6,650 nt of DNA from Dehalococcoidia bacterium (GTDB lineage Bacteria; Chloroflexota; Dehalococcoidia; JACPQF01). Within the stretch, counting starts at the first letter, position 1, and each line of letters starts with the position of its first letter. The notes beneath the pieces were generated by a model. The model made no database searches, was not told where the DNA came from, and saw only the letters and a list, made by a program, of their open reading frames with translations. This document shows positions 1-5,056 of the stretch, piece by piece. The stretch is from contig JAUSEJ010001097.1 of assembly GCA_030650265.1 (NCBI GenBank), positions 1 to 6,650 on the forward strand. The letters are read 5' to 3'. The position numbers and the translations under genes are program-made.

Positions 1-968
1 ATTTCGGGGGTTATGATCAGTACGACCATGGTACCTACTGGCATCTCTGGCTCCCGAATATTTTCGCTCACCGGGACCTCTCACGTAGCTGTGGCAACAC
101 CCACACCGATCCAGGTGACTACGCCTACAACCGAATTCCGCAGTTCCGAGCGGACACCTGGAGCCGTTATCAGACCTACGGGGAACAGTGGGTAAGCAAC
201 AATACTCCGCAGCGTATGCTCGCCGGCTCGTCGGCCTCCGTCGCAGTAACGGTGAAGAACACTGGACGGAATTCATGGGTGGATACGAGTAATTTCCGTC
301 TGGGCTATAGATGGTACGCGCAGAACGGCTCGGAGGTGTTGCAGGCGGGCGGGGGCAATCAACGGGCGCAGCTTCCCTCCAACGTTGCCATGGGCCAGAC
401 CGTGACCATAAACGCCCAGATCACTTCGCCTGCCGATGCAGGAACCTACACTTTGCAGTGGGACATGGTCCAGGATGGCGTCACCTGGTTCGTCGACCAG
501 GGGAGCTTGCCACTCAACGTGACCGTGGTGGTGGACGTCCCCACCTACATCGCCTCATTTGTGGGACAGAGCGGCATGGTCACTTTCTTCCCGGGCGACC
601 AGGGGGATGCATGGTTCGATCTGCGGAACACGGGCACCGCTACCTGGACTCGCTCCGGGCAGTACCCCGTCAGGTTGGGGACGGCAAATCCCCAGGACCG
701 GGCCAGCGCCGTCGCGACGGCCGGCGCCTGGCCCAACCCCACGCGGGCTGCTACACTGAATCGGGATACGGTGGCCCCGGGCGAAATAGGAAGGTTCACC
801 TTCCAGGCGACCGCCCCTGTCCAGCCCGGCGTCTACCGGGAGCACTTCATGCTGGTGGCGGAGGGCAAGACCTGGTTCGGCCCGGATGTGTACCTGGACT
901 TTGCTGTGTTGCCGTCAACCAAGACCTACGTCCCGGAGCTGCTGCACAACTACACGGGCGATTGGTAG
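1..968 (+). CDS. N-acetylmuramoyl-L-alanine amidase with two C-terminal NBR1-type Ig-like domains (5' partial)
   Basis: The frame whose first full codon is at base 3 is open to the TAG at 966-968, giving 321 visible residues; the true start lies upstream. Residues 22-42 show the end of an amidase_2/PGRP-type zinc amidase: an HRD at 23-25, then HTDPGD at 34-39. In this family the His of HRD and the Asp (or Cys) before PG bind zinc, so H23 and D36 are the likely ligands, and the remaining catalytic residues lie off-window. Residues about 53-173 and 178-312 are two Ig-like beta domains of the NBR1-Ig kind, with a repeated motif (VKNTG..SW, then LRNTGTATW) and a PG/DAGTY turn near each end. Inferred role: a secreted enzyme that cleaves the peptidoglycan amide bond, with Ig domains for wall or surface binding. 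The next gene starts 20 bases downstream, so the two are probably co-transcribed. The ATG at 216 is internal (residue 72). Confidence 0.8.
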   Translation, partial: FGGYDQYDHGTYWHLWLPNIFAHRDLSRSCGNTHTDPGDYAYNRIPQFRADTWSRYQTYGEQWVSNNTPQRMLAGSSASVAVTVKNTGRNSWVDTSNFRLGYRWYAQNGSEVLQAGGGNQRAQLPSNVAMGQTVTINAQITSPADAGTYTLQWDMVQDGVTWFVDQGSLPLNVTVVVDVPTYIASFVGQSGMVTFFPGDQGDAWFDLRNTGTATWTRSGQYPVRLGTANPQDRASAVATAGAWPNPTRAATLNRDTVAPGEIGRFTFQATAPVQPGVYREHFMLVAEGKTWFGPDVYLDFAVLPSTKTYVPELLHNYTGDW

Positions 969-988
969 TTGGTCCATGAGGTGAGAGC

Positions 989-2296
989 GTGAGAAGAGTG
1001 GCAGCGGTCCTTGCCCTTTTGATGGTGTTGTGCTGGTGGGGCCCGGCCCTGGTGCAGGCTCAAGGGGAGATAACGGTAGTCTCGCAGACCTACGATAACC
1101 ATTTTCCCCAGGATATCACCTTTCACCTGAAAGCCCAGGGTACTCAGAACATCACGAAAGTGACGTTTTATTACCGGGTGGGTAGCAGCACCAGCGACAG
1201 CTACGTCTACCCCACTTTCACGCCGGGCCTGTCCGTGCAGGCCGACTACGTTCTGGCCACCGGAGGCGCTCACTATATCGTCCCAGGTGCGGTAATACAG
1301 TATTATTACCAGATCGATGACGCTACGGGGAATCAGTTGAAGACCCAACCCGCGACGCTTACGTATGATGATACTCGTTTCACCTGGCAGAAGATCCAGG
1401 GAGACCAGTTGGCGGTGTACTGGCACGCGCTGCAGCCGGTTGCCCAGCAGGTATTCCAGACCGGCCAGGCCACCCTTGCCAAGATGAAATCCGAGGCCGG
1501 GGAATCCCTTGCGCGTTCGGTGAAGATATACGTCTATGCCACCAAGAGCGAGATGGACGTAGCCCTGCCTTTCCAGAGCCAGACCAGCACCCAGGACATA
1601 ATAACTGAAGGCGAAGCCTTCCCGGAGGCTGACGAAGTCATGATCCTGGGAACGGTCCAGGATATCGCAGGGACGACGGCCCACGAGCTGACCCATCTGA
1701 TAACCGGCCAGCTAACCAGCAACCCCTTCGCTGGCATTCCCACCTGGTTGAATGAAGGGCTTTCCATGTACGCGGAGGGCCAGTTGCGAGGCGTGAATCA
1801 GCAAGCCCTGAACGCCGGCATTCGGGGCAACTCTCTGCTCAACCTGCATACCATATCCAGCCTCCCTGGTAGGCCGGAGGACGTGAACCTCTTCTATGGC
1901 GAGGCATACAGCGTGGTGCGTTATCTGATAAGCGCCTACGGGTCCGGCCAGATGGCCCAGCTTCTGGGGACCTTCAAGCAAGGGACCAAGGCGGATGACG
2001 CCCTCATAAAAGTGTACGGCTTCAATATTGACGGGCTGGAGGCCAAGTGGCGTGCTTCGATCGGGGCGCCTCCGGCTCCGACGGCCGCCGCTCAGGCTGG
2101 GCAGTCTCAGGCCCCAAGTGTCCCCACGATCGTGCCATTTGGCTCCAACCAACAGGGAGCCGCCCCTCAGTCGCCGCCGGCCGCTTCGCCGGCTTCAGCT
2201 CGCAATGACACCGTGCTCTATGGCGCGGTGGCTGCAGGCTTAGCTGTCCTCGTAGCATCGTTCTTCGTGGGTCTGAGGTTATCGCGCCGGAAGTAA
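989..2296 (+). CDS. Secreted, membrane-anchored gluzincin metallopeptidase (peptidase MA-like)
   Basis: 435 residues from a GTG start, preceded by GAGGTGA at 978-984. Residues 1-24 form a signal peptide (MRR, hydrophobic core, likely cut after A24). Residues about 27-140 look like a beta-rich N-terminal domain. The catalytic part has HELTH at 232-236 and E256 in WLNEG (19 residues between), the HExxH...E zinc site of clan MA gluzincins: H232 and H236 plus E256 bind zinc and E233 is the general base. Downstream, FYGEAYSVVRYL and the closing LEAKWRASIG match the peptidase MA-like family. A Pro/Ala/Gln-rich linker (about 357-405) leads to a membrane helix (about 408-430) and a positive tail RLSRRK, so the enzyme is held on the outer face of the membrane. 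It follows the amidase gene by 20 bases, pointing to a shared envelope role. The substrate cannot be read from sequence. Confidence 0.85.
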   Translation: MRRVAAVLALLMVLCWWGPALVQAQGEITVVSQTYDNHFPQDITFHLKAQGTQNITKVTFYYRVGSSTSDSYVYPTFTPGLSVQADYVLATGGAHYIVPGAVIQYYYQIDDATGNQLKTQPATLTYDDTRFTWQKIQGDQLAVYWHALQPVAQQVFQTGQATLAKMKSEAGESLARSVKIYVYATKSEMDVALPFQSQTSTQDIITEGEAFPEADEVMILGTVQDIAGTTAHELTHLITGQLTSNPFAGIPTWLNEGLSMYAEGQLRGVNQQALNAGIRGNSLLNLHTISSLPGRPEDVNLFYGEAYSVVRYLISAYGSGQMAQLLGTFKQGTKADDALIKVYGFNIDGLEAKWRASIGAPPAPTAAAQAGQSQAPSVPTIVPFGSNQQGAAPQSPPAASPASARNDTVLYGAVAAGLAVLVASFFVGLRLSRRK

Positions 2297-2313
2297 AGGC
2301 GTCGAACGGCCTA

Positions 2314-2345
2314 GAGCAAAATGTCATTCCCGTGCAGACGGGAAT
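2314..2345 (+). repeat. Direct repeat, copy 1
   Basis: GAGCAAAATGTCATT, then CCC, then GTGCAGACGGGAAT. A second copy lies at 2881-2910 in the same orientation and differs only in the middle (a single A in place of CCC). This copy contains most of the perfect hairpin at 2321-2350. Confidence 0.8.
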
Positions 2346-2350
2346 GACAT
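2321..2350. repeat. Perfect 13-bp inverted repeat hairpin, ATTCCC-N8-GGGAAT core
   Basis: The arms ATGTCATTCCCGT and ACGGGAATGACAT are exact complements around the loop GCAG. It lies 24 bases after the peptidase stop codon, so it may terminate or protect that transcript, although no T-run follows it. The core ATTCCC, 8 bases, GGGAAT (2326-2345) has the same layout as the dRS3 repeat of Neisseria; this is a likeness in form only, since such hairpins occur in many genomes. Confidence 0.75.
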
Positions 2351-2386
2351 TGGAATATCCAAAATGGCAATGGGCGACGTCTTTGG

Positions 2387-2411
2387 GGTAGCACCGCAGT
2401 TAACCGTGGTC
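2387..2411. repeat. Left arm of a 25-bp inverted repeat pair
   Basis: GGTAGCACCG, five variable bases, AACCGTGGTC. The reverse complement of 2805-2829 matches it at 22 of 25 positions by eye: both 10-base blocks are exact and 2 of the 5 middle bases agree. An ATGGCA lies just outside each arm (2364-2369 on +, 2835-2840 on -). The arms enclose about 443 bp, as in a small non-autonomous element, but no transposase is visible and no short target duplication is clear. Confidence 0.7.
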
Positions 2412-2494
2412 ATGCTGGCGCGCCGCACGAGAGACCCCGGATTTTACAATTGGTGGTCCAAGAGCGGTGGTGGGATGAGGCGCGCGCCATTCCC

Positions 2495-2526
2495 AGCGGA
2501 TATCGGATGATAGCGGATAATGGATG
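2495..2526 (+). repeat. Cluster of CGGATA/CGGATG hexamers
   Basis: CGGATA at 2497-2502 and 2514-2519, CGGATG at 2504-2509 and a related TGGATG at 2521-2526 follow one another within 32 bases. GATAGCGGATA at 2509-2519 is the exact reverse complement of 2649-2659 in the opposite-strand cluster. Confidence 0.6.
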
Positions 2527-2613
2527 TCTTGGAGAAGGTGAACCGGGACATCTCTTAGCCCGTTACTCAATCACCTGATTACCAGAAGCCTCATGGCGCT
2601 ATTCCACCATAGC

Positions 2614-2663
2614 CATCCGTTATCTACCGTCATCCGTTTATCCGTTGCTATCCGCTATCCGTT
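2614..2663 (-). repeat. Cluster of five TATCCG/CATCCG hexamers (minus-strand CGGATA/CGGATG)
   Basis: CATCCG at 2614 and 2631 and TATCCG at 2639, 2649 and 2656 crowd into 50 bases. They are the reverse complement of the 2495-2526 cluster, so the two could pair as a long imperfect stem. Single copies of the motif recur near 6275 and 6297. Confidence 0.6.
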
Positions 2664-2777
2664 GGGAATAATGTTCTCCCAGAACCGGACCACTCCGTTC
2701 CTGCACTCAAGGTTTGTGAAACTCAGGGATGCTTCATCCGGCTATCCGGCAAACATGACGGTGGCTACTATGGATAG

Positions 2778-2797
2778 GCGGGGCTTTCCAGCCCCGC
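2778..2797. repeat. GC-rich hairpin, 8-bp perfect stem
   Basis: GCGGGGCT and AGCCCCGC are exact complements around the loop TTCC, a very stable stem. It lies between the convergent genes, inside the 25-bp inverted repeat pair. No T-run follows on either strand, so a terminator role is only possible. Confidence 0.6.
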
Positions 2798-2804
2798 TGG
2801 GTCC

Positions 2805-2829
2805 GACCACGGTTGAGTACGGTGCTACC
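2805..2829. repeat. Right arm of the 25-bp inverted repeat pair
   Basis: GACCACGGTT, five variable bases, CGGTGCTACC: the reverse-complement partner of 2387-2411 (22/25). It sits 7 bases inward from the GC-rich hairpin at 2778-2797. Confidence 0.7.
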
Positions 2830-2880
2830 GGTTCTGCCATGACGGCTGTTTAGCCGAAACTCCAAGAGTTATGTGTACTG

Positions 2881-2910
2881 GAGCAAAATGTCATTAGTGC
2901 AGACGGGAAT
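2881..2910 (+). repeat. Direct repeat, copy 2 (diverged, hairpin broken)
   Basis: GAGCAAAATGTCATT, A, GTGCAGACGGGAAT. It is the same as 2314-2345 except that A replaces CCC, which destroys the inner part of the stem. The loss of symmetry suggests that this copy is decaying while copy 1 remains perfect. Confidence 0.75.
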
Positions 2911-2991
2911 ACAGGGGGCAGAGGCGGCGCAGCGTTGGCAAGACCAGCTTTGCCTTGGAGCTTGCTTATGCCCAAGAAGCAGCGACGCAAT

Positions 2992-3010
2992 GCCCGCTTG
3001 GCCGGGCTTT
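2992..3010 (+). terminator. Weak stem-loop beside the VTT-gene stop codon
   Basis: GCCCG and CGGGC pair around a 6-base loop and are followed on the + strand by TTT. It lies 2 bases beyond the stop of the minus-strand gene. The stem is only 5 bp and the T-run very short, so this is tentative. Confidence 0.25.
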
Positions 3011-3650
3011 AGCCGATGGGCCAGCCGATATTGCTGCCGAGAAGGGCGAAGGCCGTATATTTGATGCAGTTCCCCGCGGCGGCGGCCAGCCAGAAACGTC
3101 TCGCCGGATACAATAGGGCTCCCGCCGCCAGACCCAGCGCATCGAACAATGGATTGGGCACCGCGGCGACTACCAGGATCGCCCAGAAGCCGAAGCGTCG
3201 CAGCCATCGGTCGGCCATATGCCATCGGTCGCCCTTGCTCGCTGTTAAATCGGAGAGGCCCGCCCGGCCCACCAAATACCCCGTCATTTCGCCGGCGGCG
3301 GCCCCCAGGCCACCTATTACGCCTACCACCAGCGGCTGCCAGATTGCTCCGGCGCCTAGAATGGCCGCCAGTCCAGGTATCGGTACCAGGACCGTAGCGG
3401 ACGAAAGAAACGCCACGAGGAACACGCCGGGATACCCGAGGGCCACCAGTTCTCTCGGGTCCATCCCTGACGCCCAGGCATAGGCAGCGGCGCCGGTTAG
3501 CGCCATCACGCCCACGACGGCCGAGACCTTTCCTACTGCCGCCCATCTTTGCAGCGGCCAGTTCAACGGACGCACTGCCTGGCGCCAGATTCGATACATC
3601 CTTACGTTTTCCCCGGCATTGCCCCCTGCTGTCCAATGACCTTCGGTCAC
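3009..3650 (-). CDS. VTT/DedA-like integral membrane protein (SNARE-associated Golgi protein family)
   Basis: 213 residues from a GTG at 3648-3650. Helices lie at about 39-59, 71-93, 95-128, 154-170 and 185-207. Family marks in order: GYPGVFLVAFLSS with VPIPG (re-entrant loop, about 72-93), AAGEMTGYLVGR (118-129, the conserved G-E/D...G-R stretch), VPNPLFDALGLAAG (164-177, the P.P..D..G motif) and a late GNCIKY helix. Known relatives (DedA, TVP38/TMEM64) work in the inner membrane in phospholipid scrambling or flipping and in proton-linked homeostasis; the exact substrate here is unknown. The GTG is preceded by AGAAGG four bases away. The alternative ATG at 3597-3599 (residue 18) has a poor ribosome site, but the first 17 residues look unlike the family, so the start is uncertain. 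A single-gene transcript from the extended -10 at 3689-3697 is likely. Confidence 0.8.
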   Translation of the reverse strand: MTEGHWTAGGNAGENVRMYRIWRQAVRPLNWPLQRWAAVGKVSAVVGVMALTGAAAYAWASGMDPRELVALGYPGVFLVAFLSSATVLVPIPGLAAILGAGAIWQPLVVGVIGGLGAAAGEMTGYLVGRAGLSDLTASKGDRWHMADRWLRRFGFWAILVVAAVPNPLFDALGLAAGALLYPARRFWLAAAAGNCIKYTAFALLGSNIGWPIG

Positions 3651-3688
3651 TACGCCTTCTTAGGGACGTGCTGTTGGTGTTGGGAGAG

Positions 3689-3708
3689 ATTATATCATTG
3701 GCTGTCAA
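3689..3708 (-). promoter_or_regulatory. Extended -10 promoter for the VTT-domain gene
   Basis: On the minus strand, TGATATAAT (3697-3689) is a perfect extended -10 element (TGnTATAAT), which can work without a -35 box. A TTGACA lies at 3708-3703 but only 8 bases upstream of the TATAAT, too close to act as a normal -35. Predicted transcription starts near 3682, about 30 bases before the GTG. Confidence 0.45.
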
Positions 3709-3835
3709 GAGCATGGTAGCGGACTTCTGCAACATGATGGTCTGGCGAGCTGCCCCGGAGATGGAAACTCTCATACCAGCCAACGGCGTGGCATCGTTGA
3801 TAGAGGAGAATGGGCTGGGCGTACAGAAACGGATC

Positions 3836-3869
3836 ACGCCTAGGCAGGCAAGCCTACTATCTCAGGCGT
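3836..3869 (-). terminator. Nested stem-loop at the 3' end of hicA
   Basis: Outer arms ACGCCT (3836-3841) and AGGCGT (3864-3869) enclose TAGGC/GCCTA arms (3841-3845, 3852-3856). The structure spans the hicA stop codon (3857-3859). No T-run follows, so it may be a 3' stabilising structure or a weak terminator. Confidence 0.3.
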
Positions 3870-4084
3870 AGGTAATCTTCAACCGTGAAACCTGCATCAT
3901 TGAGGATTCGTACAGCAAGCCCGCGCCCCACATCGCAATTGGCATGTACAGGCACCGTAACAGAGACTTTACGGTCTGGATTCCACAGGGTAACGTGGCT
4001 TCCAGCTTGCCGATCTTCCATAAACCCTTGGGCCTTGAGAAACCGTAGCAGTTCTCTGGCGGATACCTGGGGCATGCGGGTCAT
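3857..4084 (-). CDS. hicA: HicA-type toxin (mRNA interferase, type II toxin-antitoxin)
   Basis: 75 residues, the normal size for HicA. The dsRBD-like YcfA/HicA pattern is plain: VSARELLRFLKAQGF at 7-21, RQAGSH at 25-30 with the catalytic-type His H30, a hydrophobic strand and VPVHAN, then GRGLAVRILNDAGF near the C-terminus. Known HicA proteins cleave mRNA and stop growth until bound by HicB. Its ATG overlaps the hicB stop as ATGA (4081-4084), a translational coupling that keeps toxin below antitoxin. GGGG seven bases ahead is the likely ribosome site; a second ATG at codon 4 (4073-4075) is possible but less well placed. All visible family residues are intact, so the toxin is probably active. 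Confidence 0.9.
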   Translation of the reverse strand: MTRMPQVSARELLRFLKAQGFMEDRQAGSHVTLWNPDRKVSVTVPVHANCDVGRGLAVRILNDAGFTVEDYLRLR

Positions 4085-4320
4085 CCAGGTACCCCAACCG
4101 TAAGCTCCTCCACGTGCACGAGGTTCTCATTTTGGGGGATCTGCTGGCCGTGGGCTAGAAGAGACTCTATATGCTGCTGAATGGCCTCTCGCATATTTCG
4201 CCGAGCTTGCTCGATGGTCATGCCGTTGCTGAAACAACCCGGCATGGTCGGTGAATAGGCCAGATACCCCTCGTCTTCGGGCTCTTTTTCGACAACAATT
4301 TCGAAGGTGTAGAATTTCAT
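4081..4320 (-). CDS. hicB: HicB-type antitoxin, short form
   Basis: 79 residues with the HicB partial-RNase-H fold signature: MKFYTFEIVVEKE strand, EDEGYLAYSPTMPGCFSNGMT (the Y.A..P.lpGc.s.G.t motif), then a helix EQARRNMREAIQQHIESLLAHG and a short tail. HicB binds and blocks HicA. This is the short form: it ends soon after the helix and has no C-terminal RHH or HTH DNA-binding domain, unlike longer HicB proteins that repress their own operon. The ATG at 4318-4320 is chosen because AAAGGGG sits 8 bases ahead and the family motif begins right at this Met. The frame stays open upstream to 4596, but that part overlaps the HTH gene in another frame and is not HicB-like. The stop overlaps the hicA start by 4 bases. 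Confidence 0.9.
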   Translation of the reverse strand: MKFYTFEIVVEKEPEDEGYLAYSPTMPGCFSNGMTIEQARRNMREAIQQHIESLLAHGQQIPQNENLVHVEELTVGVPG

Positions 4321-4376
4321 GGCCGGTACCCCTTTCGCCTTGAATATAGCAGAGGATGAGAGGGGCCGCAGCCGCG

Positions 4377-4580
4377 CTATCTGTTCTGTTTGCGGGGTCC
4401 CCTCCGACGCAATTCTGAGTTCTGCGCGTATTCCGCGACGGCCGCAGCAGTCGTCACCCAGCTGTTGCATACCTTTACTGCCCGCGGTCGGCCTTTTCTG
4501 GCGAGCAACTGTAGCTGGGACTGACTGATTTTGAACCGGGCCGACGCTTCCTTGAGCGAAATAAGCTGCTCTTCTTCCAA
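4377..4580 (-). CDS. Small excisionase/MerR-like helix-turn-helix protein upstream of hicBA
   Basis: 67 residues. Residues 6-52 fit the HTH_17 / excisionase-like winged helix: LISLKEASARFKISQSQLQLLARKG (helix-turn-helix), then RPRAVKV and W41 in the wing, ending in a helix AAAVAEYAQ. A basic tail follows (RRRGPRKQNR). No ATG or GTG fits; the start is TTG at 4578-4580, with an in-frame TGA at 4593-4595 just upstream and a GGTGGG as a weak ribosome site. The stop is 56 bases before hicB on the same strand, so the three genes form a likely operon. Inferred role: a DNA-binding regulator of this toxin-antitoxin operon, perhaps supplying what the short HicB lacks. An orphan recombination-directionality factor is possible, but no integrase is visible. 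Confidence 0.7.
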   Translation of the reverse strand: MEEEQLISLKEASARFKISQSQLQLLARKGRPRAVKVCNSWVTTAAAVAEYAQNSELRRRGPRKQNR

Positions 4581-4588
4581 CGGCCCAC

Positions 4589-4604
4589 CGCCTCATCTGA
4601 GGCG
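4589..4604. promoter_or_regulatory. 16-bp near-palindrome, candidate operator of the HTH-hicBA operon
   Basis: CGCCTCA, TC, TGAGGCG: perfect 7-bp arms around a 2-bp centre. It sits between the TATAAT at 4612-4617 and the TTG start at 4580, right at the expected transcription start. A protein bound here would block transcription, so it suits autoregulation by the HTH protein. Confidence 0.55.
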
Positions 4605-4611
4605 TCGGCTC

Positions 4612-4617
4612 ATTATA
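4612..4617 (-). promoter_or_regulatory. -10 box for the HTH-hicB-hicA operon
   Basis: TATAAT on the minus strand, about 32 bases before the TTG start. The hexamer about 17 bases upstream (TACCAA at 4640-4635) is a poor -35, so activity may be weak or need a helper protein. Confidence 0.4.
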
Positions 4618-4710
4618 GCCGATGGCAGGCCTGATTGGTATCGCGGTTCCGGTTTTGAGGATTTGGTGAATCTAGTTTCAAGCCGGGCTGTGCTGAGTGC
4701 TCAGTCAGAG

Positions 4711-5016
4711 CTACCGTCGCGAAGAGCCCTGAGAGTTCCTTTCGCTTGCTTCACGGAGGAGATAAAAGATAAGTGCTCCTATACCAAGAAGCACCAAGCC
4801 ACGCACAGTTTCGGCTCGTTGTTGGTCTTTGTTTCCTTCGATATTCAGGGCTACGTTGTAGAGTCCTTGGAGCACCTCAGCTTGCAGTCCGGTGGGGGTG
4901 CTCGAGCCCTGTTCCCATCGGGTAACAGTGATAGGAGATACGCCTAAGGACCTGGCTAGATCTTGAGATCCCAGACCTAAAACCCTCTCAATAAAGACGA
5001 CGTGACTTGCTTCCAT
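4711..5016 (-). CDS. XRE-type HTH protein with C-terminal membrane segment
   Basis: 101 residues. Residues about 10-45 form a Cro/CI-type helix-turn-helix: GSQDLARSLGVSPITVTRWEQG at 16-37, with recognition helix residues T30, T32 and R33 and the family W34-E35-Q36-G37. A middle helix (LQAEVLQGLYNVALNIEG, 44-61) follows, then a charged KDQQRAE and a hydrophobic stretch 73-87 (GLVLLGIGALIFYLL) that could cross the membrane once, and a polar tail. AGGGG seven bases before the ATG supports the start. It is 40 bases downstream of a membrane zinc-ribbon gene on the same strand, so both are likely one transcript. Inferred role: a membrane-tethered or membrane-sensing regulator. I do not recognise a named family for the full-length protein. 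Confidence 0.7.
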   Translation of the reverse strand: MEASHVVFIERVLGLGSQDLARSLGVSPITVTRWEQGSSTPTGLQAEVLQGLYNVALNIEGNKDQQRAETVRGLVLLGIGALIFYLLREASERNSQGSSRR

Positions 5017-5056
5017 GGTCCGACCCCTGGCTAATTACCTCTTTGATCAGTCATTC

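Larger units (their letters stand above)
2297..3008. other. Convergent, repeat-rich intergenic region without a supported gene
   Basis: This 712-base stretch separates the 3' ends of the peptidase gene (+) and the VTT-domain gene (-). I see no reading frame with a ribosome binding site plus a recognisable domain. It is made largely of repeats listed separately: a hairpin and its direct copy, a long inverted repeat pair, hexamer clusters and a GC hairpin. It behaves like a landing place for dispersed non-coding repeats between convergent genes. Two short frames starting MA...VAP..TVV (2364-2510 on + and 2742-2840 on -) begin in the two inverted repeat arms and are more likely by-products of the repeat than genes. 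Confidence 0.6.

Noticed and set aside
13..195. 60-codon frame on the + strand
   Set aside because: It overlaps the amidase frame, has no domain and is explained as a shadow.
216..968. ATG at 216 as the start of the Ig-domain gene
   Set aside because: The same frame is open back to base 3 and encodes recognisable amidase residues (HRD and HTDPGD), so 216 is an internal Met.
950..1696. 248-codon minus-strand frame opposite the peptidase
   Set aside because: It lies antisense to a clear secreted metallopeptidase and shows no family motif.
2742..2840. Walker A-like string (GPSGAGKP) on the minus strand suggesting an ATPase
   Set aside because: It is produced by the GC hairpin, has Pro where Ser/Thr is needed, and the frame stops after 32 codons.
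2593..2853. 86-codon + strand frame in the convergent spacer
   Set aside because: It runs through the hexamer cluster, the GC hairpin and one inverted repeat arm, and has no ribosome site or known domain.
2297..3008. tRNA, small RNA or CRISPR array in the repeat-rich spacer
   Set aside because: No cloverleaf, and no regular repeat-spacer unit; the hexamer spacing is irregular and the repeats are inverted or only paired.
2869..3837. 322-codon minus-strand frame
   Set aside because: It overlaps the whole VTT-domain gene in another frame, is Arg/Gly-rich, and shows no family motif.
3668..3871. 67-codon + strand frame between the VTT gene and hicA
   Set aside because: There is no clear ribosome site or domain, it overlaps the minus-strand promoter, and it runs into the hicA end.
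4081..4596. 171-residue version of HicB
   Set aside because: The first 91 residues overlap the HTH gene in another frame and are not HicB-like; the ATG at 4320 has the ribosome site and the family start.
4531..4947. 138-codon + strand frame opposite the HTH and XRE genes
   Set aside because: It is antisense to two genes with clear HTH signatures and has no domain of its own.
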